From NCBI GenBank assembly GCA_916700875.1, contig CAKAKS010000038.1, positions 10,893,719 through 10,957,718 of the forward strand: a DNA stretch of 64,000 bases, read 5' to 3'. The DNA is from Sebastes aleutianus. Its lineage: Eukaryota; Chordata; Actinopteri; Perciformes; Sebastidae. Position 1 is the stretch's first letter, and the number at the start of each line of letters is the position of its first letter. The notes beneath the pieces are model-generated. The model worked only from the letters and a program-made list of their open reading frames with translations, searched no databases and had not been told where the DNA came from. Position numbers and translations under genes: made by a program. Positions 44,279-53,395 of the stretch are shown here, one piece after another.

Positions 44279-45655
44279 ATGACCGAACTAGTCCAAGCTG
44301 ACGGCAACAGTATGGAAGAAGAAATAAGGACGACTGAGGCAGAACAAGGAGATGTGGCGAGCAATGAGGAAGAGTCCAGTGGAGAAATGTCCAACAACAG
44401 TCCTGTTAAAAGAGGAAGGGGGAGGCCACAAGGTTCAAAGAAATTGAAGGTTAAAGACATTTCCAACGGTGGGTCCACACAGCCCCCGAGGGGAAGAGGG
44501 CGTCCAAAACTCACGAAACCCACAGAGCAGGACGGATCGGGAGACAACGATGCTGATAATTCTGTGCAAACTCCTAAGAAAAGAGGCAGGCCAAGTAAGT
44601 CTCTCAGCAAAAACACCGATGCTAAAGACTTACCGAACGGTGAATCGGATACACCAAAAGCAAAAAGGGGTCGTCCAAAAGGATCCACGAAGCGCAAGTC
44701 AGAAAGTTTAACAGGTGATGAGGATGAGGATGAGGATGAGGATGAAGATGAAGATGAAGATGAAGATGAAGATGAAGATGAAGATGAAGATGAAGAGGCT
44801 CAAAGTGGCTCTCCTGGTAAGAAACGCAGGCTGAGAGAGGTGAAGGAGGACGCTGGTGGAAGCAGAAGGAGGAGAGGTCGGCCCAGTAAGGTGCAGGCGA
44901 CATCAAATGGCATCTCAGCGACGCCTCATAGAGGGAGGGGTAGGCCAAAAAAGAGCGGAGATGGCTCCCAGCCAGCTAAGAGGGGAAGAGGTCGACCTAA
45001 AGGCTCCTTAAACAAGAGCACCCCTGCATATAAGGTTCCCGGTAAGGTAGGCCGGCCTAAGAGTACTCCGTCCAAAAGAGGGAGGCCTGGTCGACCAAGA
45101 AAAGAACCAGCCAAAAGAGGAAGGCCAAGGAAGCACCCTCTGCCGTCAGCTGAGGAGCTGAAAAAGCCAAGAGTATGGAAGCCGCTGGGAAGGCCGAGAA
45201 AATACCCACGTGTTGATTCTCCAGAGGAGTCTGAAACAGCCGCTCGCAGAGGCCGCGGTCGGCCTTTCAAGGCCGAGTCCAAGAAAGGCGCTCACTTACG
45301 CAAGAGTTTGCCTGCCTCCAATGTCGGATCCCCGAGAAAAAGGGGCCGTCCCCCAGTTACTCCAAAAAGTGATACTGGCACCCAGCGGAGAAGGGGCCGC
45401 CCTAAAGGATCAGTCAACAAAAATAAAGCCAGACGTGAGCTACAGCTCGACAGCGAACTCCCCGACAATTCAAAAGAAGAGAGTGATTCATCTCCTGTTG
45501 GGGAGGAACATGTAGAGCCAGCAGAAGAGGAGGTGGAGCATGACGTCGAGGCAGCCCTCGAGGATGACACCGAGACAGCCATCGAGCTCGAGGAAAATAC
45601 TGAAGAATCGCTCATTGATCAGGATGCAAGCTTTGAAGTTAGTAACCAGGCTTGA
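44279..45655 (+). CDS. Multi-AT-hook chromatin protein, copy C (458 aa)
   Basis: A paralogue of copy B and the longest, most complete member of the array. Fourteen hook sites are visible, one of them a doubled R-G-R-P-G-R-P near residue 273. It has a hook (PRGRGRPKLTK, about 70-80) and another (RRRGRPSKV, about 200) that copy B lacks, and where copy B has weakened cores (K-R-R-M-G-R-P) it keeps R-R-R-G-R-P. A (DE)13-E run spans residues 147-173. The C-terminus is more acidic than in copy B, with an extra 16 or so residues (begins V-E-A-A-L-E-D-D). TP sites next to hooks are retained. The start at 44279 follows the acceptor AG at 44269-44270. Expected role: AT-rich DNA binding and chromatin organisation in the nucleus, by analogy with HMGA and D1; not proven here. 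The single coding exon is intact. Confidence 0.92.
   Translation: MTELVQADGNSMEEEIRTTEAEQGDVASNEEESSGEMSNNSPVKRGRGRPQGSKKLKVKDISNGGSTQPPRGRGRPKLTKPTEQDGSGDNDADNSVQTPKKRGRPSKSLSKNTDAKDLPNGESDTPKAKRGRPKGSTKRKSESLTGDEDEDEDEDEDEDEDEDEDEDEDEDEEAQSGSPGKKRRLREVKEDAGGSRRRRGRPSKVQATSNGISATPHRGRGRPKKSGDGSQPAKRGRGRPKGSLNKSTPAYKVPGKVGRPKSTPSKRGRPGRPRKEPAKRGRPRKHPLPSAEELKKPRVWKPLGRPRKYPRVDSPEESETAARRGRGRPFKAESKKGAHLRKSLPASNVGSPRKRGRPPVTPKSDTGTQRRRGRPKGSVNKNKARRELQLDSELPDNSKEESDSSPVGEEHVEPAEEEVEHDVEAALEDDTETAIELEENTEESLIDQDASFEVSNQA
44717..44797 (+). repeat. Coding hexanucleotide tract, (GATGAG)4(GATGAA)9
   Basis: Thirteen GAT-GA(G/A) units encode Asp-Glu repeats within copy C and end in an extra GAG codon. 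The two codon variants form two uninterrupted blocks, as expected from slippage. Copy B has N-D-G-S-S-V at this place and no tract. Confidence 0.95.
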
Positions 45656-46165
45656 TGAACCATCCCGGTCTGACCAAAAAGTTGCTGTAGTAGTTGCTGC
45701 TGCTGCATAGAATTCAATCTTGTCAATGAAAACACACGTTTTTAACATTTTGTCAGTCGGGTAGGCTAGATATTCAGCAGCTCTTCTGTTTTCCCGACTA
45801 ACTTGTCCATCTTGTTCTATTGTGCTTGATTTTATTTTTTTATTTTTAAGTACTTTATTTCTGTCTTATGAGTAAGCAGTAGTACTAATAATCTTTTTAC
45901 TGGAACTGGCATGTCGAGTTTGTTATTATAGACTGATTGTTCCAGTTTTCATTTATCTTTCAGATGTAGTGTTTTTTAACTGTCTAACTGTAACTGTAAA
46001 ACGGTTGCTGGGGAATGACTCGGAAGGGAAAAAAGTCCAAACAACGGTTGGAGAAGAATAAAGAAAAGTCCTGCCATCACATCGGGGGCTATCTTCTGTT
46101 CCACGAACTTCTGTAACTCAATACAATCTCTCATTCTGCATTTCTTTCATCACTCTTTCTGAAAA
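45656..46165 (+). other. 3' UTR of AT-hook copy C
   Basis: Begins like copy B (GAACCATCCCGGTCTGACC) and stays alignable to about 46165. The polyadenylation signal AATAAA is at 46057-46062. Confidence 0.6.
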
Positions 46166-46169
46166 AGTT

Positions 46170-47650
46170 ATGATAGATTGATTGTTATAATGATTAGAAC
46201 TTGGAAATGTTCTTTTTTGTCCTATCAATATTTTTATGGTAACAATGTGAAAACAACGCAGAAGGGGTCACTTGTAGCTATGAACCTACAGATAATTTTT
46301 TCTACCTGAATCTGCAGCTCCCCTCGGCTTTACAGAGCTTTAGAGTGTGTTTCAGCTGATTGTTTAACTCTCCGGCCGCAACTTTGCGGTTTTAGTTCAC
46401 TGTCACTGCTCTCATGTTATTATTTTCAGCAGCAGCAGCAGGTGGCTGTTTTCAGCAAAAAATAAAAAAGTCTAGAAAAGCCATTGTAAAAAGCAGACAG
46501 ACACCGTAAGCCACTGGCTGGTAACATAGTGGAGCATTTAGCAGCCAGCTATTTCCCTCAGGAGTTGGTAGAGACTAAAAAAGAGTGAATATTGAACTAT
46601 TGGTCACAAACACAACTACAAATGATTTGAAGAGGATATCTTGCTTTTGGAAAAACACCCGCAGGTTGCGCTCTCACTTCTATTGAGAGCCTGTGAGGAG
46701 AGTTTGAAGACTTGCGAGATTAAATGTGTCTAAATGATGTCAGAATTTTCTCAATGTCATTTCACAGGGTTTTGTTTTGCCTTAATTGCCAAAGCTTTGA
46801 ATGTACCATCAGTTTCAGTTACATAGATCAATGAGTTGCCCTGCACAGATTAGCTTCTCAACCTTTACTCTACATGCATTCCTCAACAGGACTTAAAGCT
46901 CTGTATGAAACGCCTTCCCGCCGCACAGTTACTTTAGTTCCACCTGTTGCTATAGTTAGTTCACTATTTTCTCTAAATGTTTAGACGTAGCTGTGAAGCC
47001 TTTTCTTTTTTGTTTTTTTAACTTGTGACTGTCATGAGATTAAATTCACGCGATTTGATTGATTTCACAAACATTCATTTACTTGTATTTTTTTTTTGGC
47101 ACATTGTTTAAAAATTATGTGACATGACTTGTACATCATTATTACTCATTAACACCTTTAGGGTTGGGTCAAACAATTGAAGCTTATAATTGCCAAATTG
47201 TGTTTCGGTGTGCCATGTTAATCAAATTCAAAATTAAATCTGGGTTTGTGAAGTCAAATCAGTTTAAGTGGACATATTTGGATTTTGAGTGTTTTGAACA
47301 AGAAGTCAATTTGTGCGATTATACTCTTGAAATAAAATGTTGATCTTGCTGTTTTATTTTCCACAGTGTGGTGTGATGTTTGGATCAGATGTGACTCAGT
47401 GTCCCTTTCTATTCCATTATTTACCTCCAGACAGTTTACATACTTTAAGCAATGTTTATGTGTGTGTTTGTGGGCAGCAGCTCCACCCTCACCAGTCCTG
47501 TTTGATGACTTCCCTGATGCGCTATGCTCACCTGAGTCAAGCTGAAGCAAAGGTTGTGTGTGTTTTGACAGATGAATCACTTCAAACTAGAAAACCTGTA
47601 CAAGTAATTGTGCTTGTATATTAAAAACAATACAAAAAAATGTCTGAATC
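46170..47650. other. Intergenic stretch, copy C to tmem79
   Basis: Unique-looking sequence with no supported gene. The open frames at 47254-47580 and 47337-47624 lie on opposite strands of the same DNA, lack splice support and match nothing I know. Confidence 0.5.
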
Positions 47651-47654
47651 AGCA

Positions 47655-47718
47655 GATTCTAGTAGAAACCCAAAATACAAGTATGCCCTGAAAATGAAGA
47701 AATAGGTCCTCATTAAGT
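47655..47718. mobile_element. Short AGGTCCCATAT-family fragment
   Basis: TTCTAGTAGAAACCCAAAAT and ACAAGTATGCCCTGAAAATG match the right end of the 30046-30750 element, ending AATAGGTCC. Confidence 0.5.
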
Positions 47719-47884
47719 AAAATCCTTTTGCGTTTCATTGGACTGCTAAAAAGCAAGTCGGCTTTGAATGTTGTCGCTAAAAGTTGCAGATTGACTGATG
47801 GATAGATGTCACGATATTATTGGTGGAAAGTGGTTGGGATTAGCTTCCGATTTTGTAGATACTGTTAAACTATCAAAACGCTCA

Positions 47885-48288
47885 ATATACGTAGAAATAC
47901 ACACAGCCCGTAAATCAGAAATTGTGCATTTGAAACAAGCTGTTAGGATTTCTATCCAATTGTGATGTCACAAATATACAATATTTAGACCCTTACATGG
48001 TTTTAAACATAAACATTCTAAATGTGTCCCAGTTTGTTTCCTGTTACAGTGTATGTGAATGTCATCAGCTGACAGGAAGTAAACATGGACCCAAGCTGTT
48101 GCCTAGCAACGCAATTCCGTTGAAACGCATTAAACTGGAGCGTTTCAGACAGGATAAATACAGGTATATTCAGGCAGACAGTATGAGGAATATAAAGTTT
48201 TTTTTTAAAACATTAAAGCATGTAAACATGTTCTAGAAGAAACACAAAATACAAGTAAAAACCTGAAAATGAGAATGATATGGGACCT
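47885..48288. mobile_element. TTAA-flanked MITE (AGGTCCCATAT family), left end missing
   Basis: Aligns with 30140-30750 without the nested 203-bp insert, running to TATGGGACCT followed by TTAA at 48289-48292. It preserves the empty site for the nested element (CTGTTACAGTGTATGTG). Confidence 0.8.
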
Positions 48289-48379
48289 TTAAATCGAGAG
48301 CACAAGCTTTTATCGAGAACATGAACTACTAATTCAAAGATTACAAATTAGGTTTCTTTTCACCTTGACACCTCCTGGC

Positions 48380-48960
48380 CTCCGTAAAAGAAAGCCTTTT
48401 GGGGTTTGAAAACCTTTCAGAGAAATTCCTTTTGGCATAAGATTTACACAGAATTAGTTACTATATTTGGTAAAACATAGTTTTTAAGTGGGACGAACTC
48501 CTGTTTGGTTTTCTACTTTCAACATCTACAAATATTAAAACAAAATACTTATTTGGAATATTGAGTGAAGCTGCTAGAAAAGCACTTACTAAGAAATGGC
48601 TTAACCAGATACCCCATCATTAGAGAACTGGTATGATGTAATTTATGAAATATTTGTAATGGAAAGAATTACTTTCTCTATGAGGCTTCAAGAAACTAAA
48701 TTTGAGGAAATTTGGAAAGACTGGAAAAAGTATATTTCCCCAAAACGCCCTTCTTTTGTTTAATTTTTCTTTTTTTCTAAATGTAATTATTATTTATTGT
48801 ATCTTATTTCACATGAAAAGTACCCCATGTTCTTTATTTGTGTGTTGTATAATTTCATTGTAAAAAGTGGGAAAAGTTGGTTCACTTCATATTTGTATCT
48901 AATTAAGTTTGTTTATGTAAATGTCTGAGTAAAACCAAATAAAGGAAAAACTAAATGAAA
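48380..48960 (+). mobile_element. L1-like LINE, ORF2 3' end and tail
   Basis: Frames here encode pieces of the last part of ORF2 (for example WYDVIYEIFVMERITF, then IWKDWKKYI), typical of the end of fish L1-like elements. They are broken by a frameshift near 48620 and earlier stops. After the stop comes an AT-rich tail with AATAAAGGAAAAAC and an A-rich end at 48957-48972. It is 5'-truncated, the usual fate of LINE copies. Confidence 0.7.
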
Positions 48961-49014
48961 AAAAACAAAACAAACAACTTTCAGAGATGCAGGTGACTGT
49001 TGGGACTACAACGA

Positions 49015-49229
49015 CGGAATGACGTCAAATTCGACAAAAGCAGGCGTTTTTTTTCGGTACCTGGAAAAAGAAGCAGAGTGACACCTCTTCACTGTCGATG
49101 AAGCACCTGGTCAGTCAACAAGCCAGGTAACTTCTTCTTCTTGCTACACTTAACGAGAAACAACCCAAAGTAGTGAACTTTTAGACACAGTTACGGCTTG
49201 TTTCGGTGATGTGAACGGACTCAAAACAG
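49015..49229 (+). promoter_or_regulatory. tmem79: Candidate promoter and non-coding exon 1 of tmem79
   Basis: A perfect CRE (TGACGTCA, 49020-49027) is followed by unique sequence with two donor-like sites: GCCAG/GTAACT (GT at 49127) and AACAG/GTACGT (GT at 49230). The next good + strand acceptor in front of the coding start is at 52606. The long gap (about 3.4 kb) and lack of other promoter-like DNA make this the best candidate for the tmem79 start, but it is inferred. Confidence 0.35.
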
Positions 49230-49779
49230 GTACGTTAACCGTTAATGTTCAGAGTTTTTACCTGTTTTCAGTTTCGACTTAAATAACAACACAGAGTTGC
49301 TAAACTAGTTTTAGCTTCAGCATGAAACTACATTCCTCACTGCTCTGGTTTAGCTAACACTACACACCAATCTGTTGAAAAAGATTTGTAAAAACAACAA
49401 ACTCTGGACCATAAAGTTAGCAAACAAAGTTTTAAAGTGAAATCCAACAGTATAAACTAACAGTTAACTAATTGTTGACAATTTAGATTCTGTGTGTTTA
49501 ATTTCTAAGAGAAACTGAAGAGTTTCTGTAGCCAATATCTAGCCTATTGTGTGGCATTATAATGTAGGACTGCAAACAGAAAAAAGTAATTAAAATAAAG
49601 TAGACACTTGGAAGAAAATACAGTACAAAAAACAGATATTTCCTGCAGGTAAGTTGTCATATTTTTAGTTAAACATGAACAAATTTCCCCTGAAACCAGA
49701 CTCAAAACTGATTATGACATTTAAACATAAAACTCAAAATCTCACTTTAGAGTTAAGAAATGTATTACAAATACAGCCA

Positions 49780-50385
49780 TGTTTTATACATTCATCTCAC
49801 ATTATTATATTTTATTTATTTTATTTTACTTTATTTTATTTTATTCTATTCTATTCTATTTTATTTTATTTTATTTTATTTTATTTCAGCTGCTGTTGTT
49901 GTAGTCTACGGTATATGTAGTCATACTGACAGGCAAAGTCTAGGCTGTTTCATGTCTTTTCAGAAAGCGTGAATGAAGCCATGTTTATACCTTCATCTCA
50001 CATTATTGTATTCATTTTTATTCTATTTTATTTTATTTTATTTTATTATATTATATTTTATTTTATTTTATTTTATTTATTTTATTTTATTTATATTATA
50101 TTTCAGCTGCTGTTGTTGCAGTCTACTGTATATGTAGTCATACTGACAGGCAAAGTCCAGGCTGTTTAATGTCTTTTTAGAAAGTGTGAATGCAGCCATG
50201 TTTTATACCTTCATCTCACATTATTTTATTTTATTTTATTTTATTTTATTTTATTCTATTTTATTTTATTTTATTTATATTATGTTATATTTCAGCTGCT
50301 GTTGTTGCAGTCTACTGTATATGTAGTCAAACTGACAGGCAAAGTCCAGGCTGTTTCATGTCTTTTCAGACAGCCTGAATGCAGC
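49780..50385. repeat. Three tandem ~205-bp units with (TTTTA)n core
   Basis: Each unit has TTCATCTCACATTATT, a run of TTTTA pentamers of variable length, TTTCAGCTGCTGTTGTTG, AGTCATACTGACAGGCAAAG (the third has AGTCAAACTGACAGG) and GGCTGTTTCATGTC. Units start at about 49780, 49978 and 50190. The Phe/Ile/Leu-rich frames over it are artefacts. Confidence 0.9.
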
Positions 50386-50389
50386 AATA

Positions 50390-51020
50390 TTTATACAGCT
50401 TGTTACTCACTTTATGGCTGAAATGAATCAGTGTTTTCTGTTAATAATTGACCAGTTAGAATAATCTTACAGATATCAATAAAGCTGGGTTGGACACACG
50501 TGCAAAGTGAATTTTAGATTTAGTAGTTTGTGTGACCTGGCTGGTCTGAAAGCATGGATAAGGGGAGTTTTTTGTCTGTTTTGGTAAATAAAAATCACTC
50601 TGTTCAGTTCTGAATTGTGAAATATTCCCTCTTTGAAAGAGGTTACTCTTTTACATGTTGTTGACATTCCAGGTTGGTGTGTCAGTTTTGGTGAGAGGTT
50701 ACAGTTGGTATTTTAAGCTCAAGGAGACAAAGGTGCAGCAACTGGCCTTGGGTTTGTGTGTTTAGTACTGTATGTACTTTGTGTAACTTTTTTAATTGTC
50801 TTTGTAGTGTTTTATGTCTGAGATTTGTATTTATTGAATTCCTAACTGCAATGCAGAATCCAAGACAAATTTCCCCAAATTAGAATTGACTTGATCAATA
50901 ATCAGTTATTCCTTTAAGTTATGTTTCAAACAAAAATGCCAAAAAGTTGCTTCTCATATGTGAAGATATCCCTCTTAAGTTTGACTTCTGTGATATTAAA
51001 TTAAATTAAATTAAATTAAA
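50390..51020. other. Intronic stretch upstream of tmem79 coding exons
   Basis: No supported exon. A degraded CTGCAACTAA-family fragment is likely near 50880-51000 (GATCAATAATCAGTTATTCC, AAATGCCAAAAAGTTGC), followed by four to five TTAAA pentamers at about 50999-51023. Confidence 0.45.
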
Positions 51021-51137
51021 TTAAGTTATGAGTGATTCCATACCAACTCACCATGATGACCTCATGGATTTTCTTAAAAAAAAACAAAAGTGAAAACTTC
51101 TATTAAATTCATAGGACCTTGCAAAATCCTATAGCCC

Positions 51138-52035
51138 TACTCCAAATACTTTTTTTTAGTAATGAATTTTAAAAGTTGTAGAAGTTTGTGTATTATAAGC
51201 CTCATCAATTATTTATTTTTCACAGGATTGGGTTGAAATTTGTACTGAACATCCAAGATACCCTAAGGATAATTTACAACATGTATTCATGTAAATAGCT
51301 GTTGCTGAATGTTTCGAAATAATCATATGAATAAAAATAAATATTTTTTACCGGAATGAAGAATCTTCAATTGTCAATCTCCACTAGTTTTCACTTTCTT
51401 GCAACCCTATGTTGAGTAAATTGAGTGCCACAGATCTTGCTTCGGAGCTGAAAAAAATCTTTTAAGATATTTTGACTGTATATTTTCCCAAGAAGGATTA
51501 TTTTAATTTCGTTTAAATAATTTAATATTTTGAATATAGCTAATTTTCCGTACTTTTCAATGGCAATACTGTATTACACGCAGTGGTTCATAGGTAGATA
51601 TTATATATATATTTGTTTTCTATCTCGGTCTGATACCTATTGAGTCTGTTTTTCATTTGGTTCAAGAAAGTTACAGCTTGTAATGGCTTGGTTTGTTAGT
51701 TGAAAAAACAACATTTGTGTTTCTCAGCTTCAATTAAATTTCCTTTTTTTAATATTTAATGTTTCTCTGGCTTTGTCCACTATGTTACAAGTGTAAGACA
51801 TGCTTGTTTACAGAAAGTGATTAAACGATGCAGTAATATAACATATTTATTTTTTATTAATTTGATTACTATAAAACATTCAGCAACAACTATTTACATG
51901 AATACATGTTGCAAATTAGCCTACGGGTATCTTGGATGTTCAGTACAAATTTCAACCCAATCCAGTGAAAAATAAGCAACTGTTGAGGCTTAGAATAAAT
52001 AAATAAAGTCCAAAACTTCAAAAAATCATAACTAA
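51138..52035. repeat. Long inverted repeat (fold-back element)
   Basis: Arm 51197-51316 and arm 51874-51992 are inverted copies: GGATTGGGTTGAAATTTGTA against TACAAATTTCAACCCAATCC, AACATCCAAGATACCC against GGGTATCTTGGATGTT, and TTCATGTAAATAG against CTATTTACATGAA. Weaker pairing extends outward to about 51138 and 52035. The roughly 560-bp centre is AT rich. It lies in the presumed first intron of tmem79. Confidence 0.85.
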
Positions 52036-52162
52036 AAAAACTGGGTTTTCAACTGGACAAAACAAGCAGTTTGGAGATTTTATATAGACCAAACAATTAA
52101 GGGTTAATCAACAAAGTATATTCTCCAGATTAATTGATAATGAAGATAATCGTTAGTTAGTT
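52035..52162. repeat. Interspersed repeat fragment (CTGCAACTAA/GATTAAT family)
   Basis: GGACAAAACAAGCAGTTTGG, GACCAAACAATTAAGGG and AATTGATAATGAAGATAATC match the family. It is only a partial copy, adjacent to the fold-back element. Confidence 0.5.
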
Positions 52163-52606
52163 TGATATATGATTTGGACTTTATTAACTGTGGTGAAATA
52201 AGGAGAAGATGCCAGTCTCCTTCAAATAATTGGACATAAAGCTGATAGGTCCACAAAGTTTCTAATTCACTTTCACTGGATTTGTTATTTGTGATACTTG
52301 TTTAAGTGTTTGGGAGTCTTATTCTTCACCATTGAATCAATACTTAAGTTAAGACAGCAGATGTACCGTATTTATAGCAATACTTTAAGTGGAATTTGTC
52401 AGATTTTCTAACATACTCTCAAACAAGACTAACTGCTGCACAAACATGCCGTATACACTGTGTTGGTCTGTGCCAGGGCAGGACAAGCCACAAAGAGCAA
52501 CACACCCATGATAAACAGTGAACTTTGATTTTTTTTTTTTGTGAAGTTGAAGGCGGAGCAGGAAATTGTTTTTAAAAATGGTTCTACCTTTTTTCCCCCC
52601 TCACAG

Positions 52607-52716
52607 AGAAATCAACCAAAAATGACTTTTAGCAGCTGGAAGAAGCTTTGCTAATAGTCAGACTCTTGATAGTACGTCAGGTATCGACTAAAAAGAGAGA
52701 AAATAGAATTTAAAAA
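52607..52716 (+). other. tmem79: 5' UTR part of tmem79 exon with uORF
   Basis: The acceptor TTTTTTCCCCCCTCACAG ends at 52606. The leader has one upstream ATG at 52622 opening a ten-codon frame (M-T-F-S-S-W-K-K-L-C) that stops at 52654, 62 bases before the main start. No other ATG precedes 52717. Confidence 0.5.
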
Positions 52717-53395
52717 ATGTCTGTCCTAGGTTCATTTTCACCTGAAGAGACACAAATACCAGGAAGTAAAAAGCCAGAAGAGAGCAACAGCATAGAGGAA
52801 AGACAGGAGGTCACAGACGAGGAAGAAGAAGAAGAGGAATCAAAGAAGAAGGAGGAGGAAGAAGAGGAGGTGACCAGCTCTGCTCATCTGGAGCCGAGCA
52901 CTCTGCCATGGCCTGGAGACAAAGACAAGAGGCCTCAGACGGACAACGACGATGGAGTCTGGTCAGAAAAAGGAGTTTCTGAGCCTGAAGAGAGGGACAC
53001 GGGGATCAGCGGAGGAAGCCAGGACCTGTCGGAGGAGCGGAGCCAGGAAGAGAGCGACAGAAAGGGCAAGTGGAGGGAAAGCATGCCTGAGGGCGATAAG
53101 TGGAGGGACGATGAGATGGAGGCGCAGCGGAACAATAAAGGGGACGGATCACTGGCAGACGATGAAGATGAGGGGGAGGAGGAAGAAGAGTCGAATTGGA
53201 TCTCAGAGAAAGACGCTCTGGGTTTCACTCCAAAAGTCACGATCGTGCGTCCGTCCAGCAAAGAGCTTCCTGAGGAGAGCAGGCTGTTCATAGAGAAGGA
53301 CTACGAGAAGGACTACGAGAAGGAGCCGCAGACGGAGCCCGACTCAGCAGGACAGTTCTATCCAGACTGGACAGAGCCGGACGACGACAAGTACT
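52717..53395 (+). CDS. tmem79: tmem79 coding exon 1
   Basis: Encodes residues 1-226 plus one base of the next codon; donor TACT/GTGAGT. It is acidic, Ser/Glu/Asp-rich and probably disordered. Near its end, W-I-S-E-K-D-A-L-G-F-T-P-K-V-T-I-V-R-P is the least repetitive part. Start chosen as the first ATG after the uORF, in context AAAAATGT. Confidence 0.92.

Noticed and set aside
44206..45748. Minus-strand and alternate-frame long ORFs over the AT-hook exons
   Set aside because: Shadows of the + strand coding exons; Ser/Leu-rich composition and no independent support.
52935..53293. Minus-strand and second-frame ORFs over tmem79 exon 1
   Set aside because: Shadows of the acidic coding exon.
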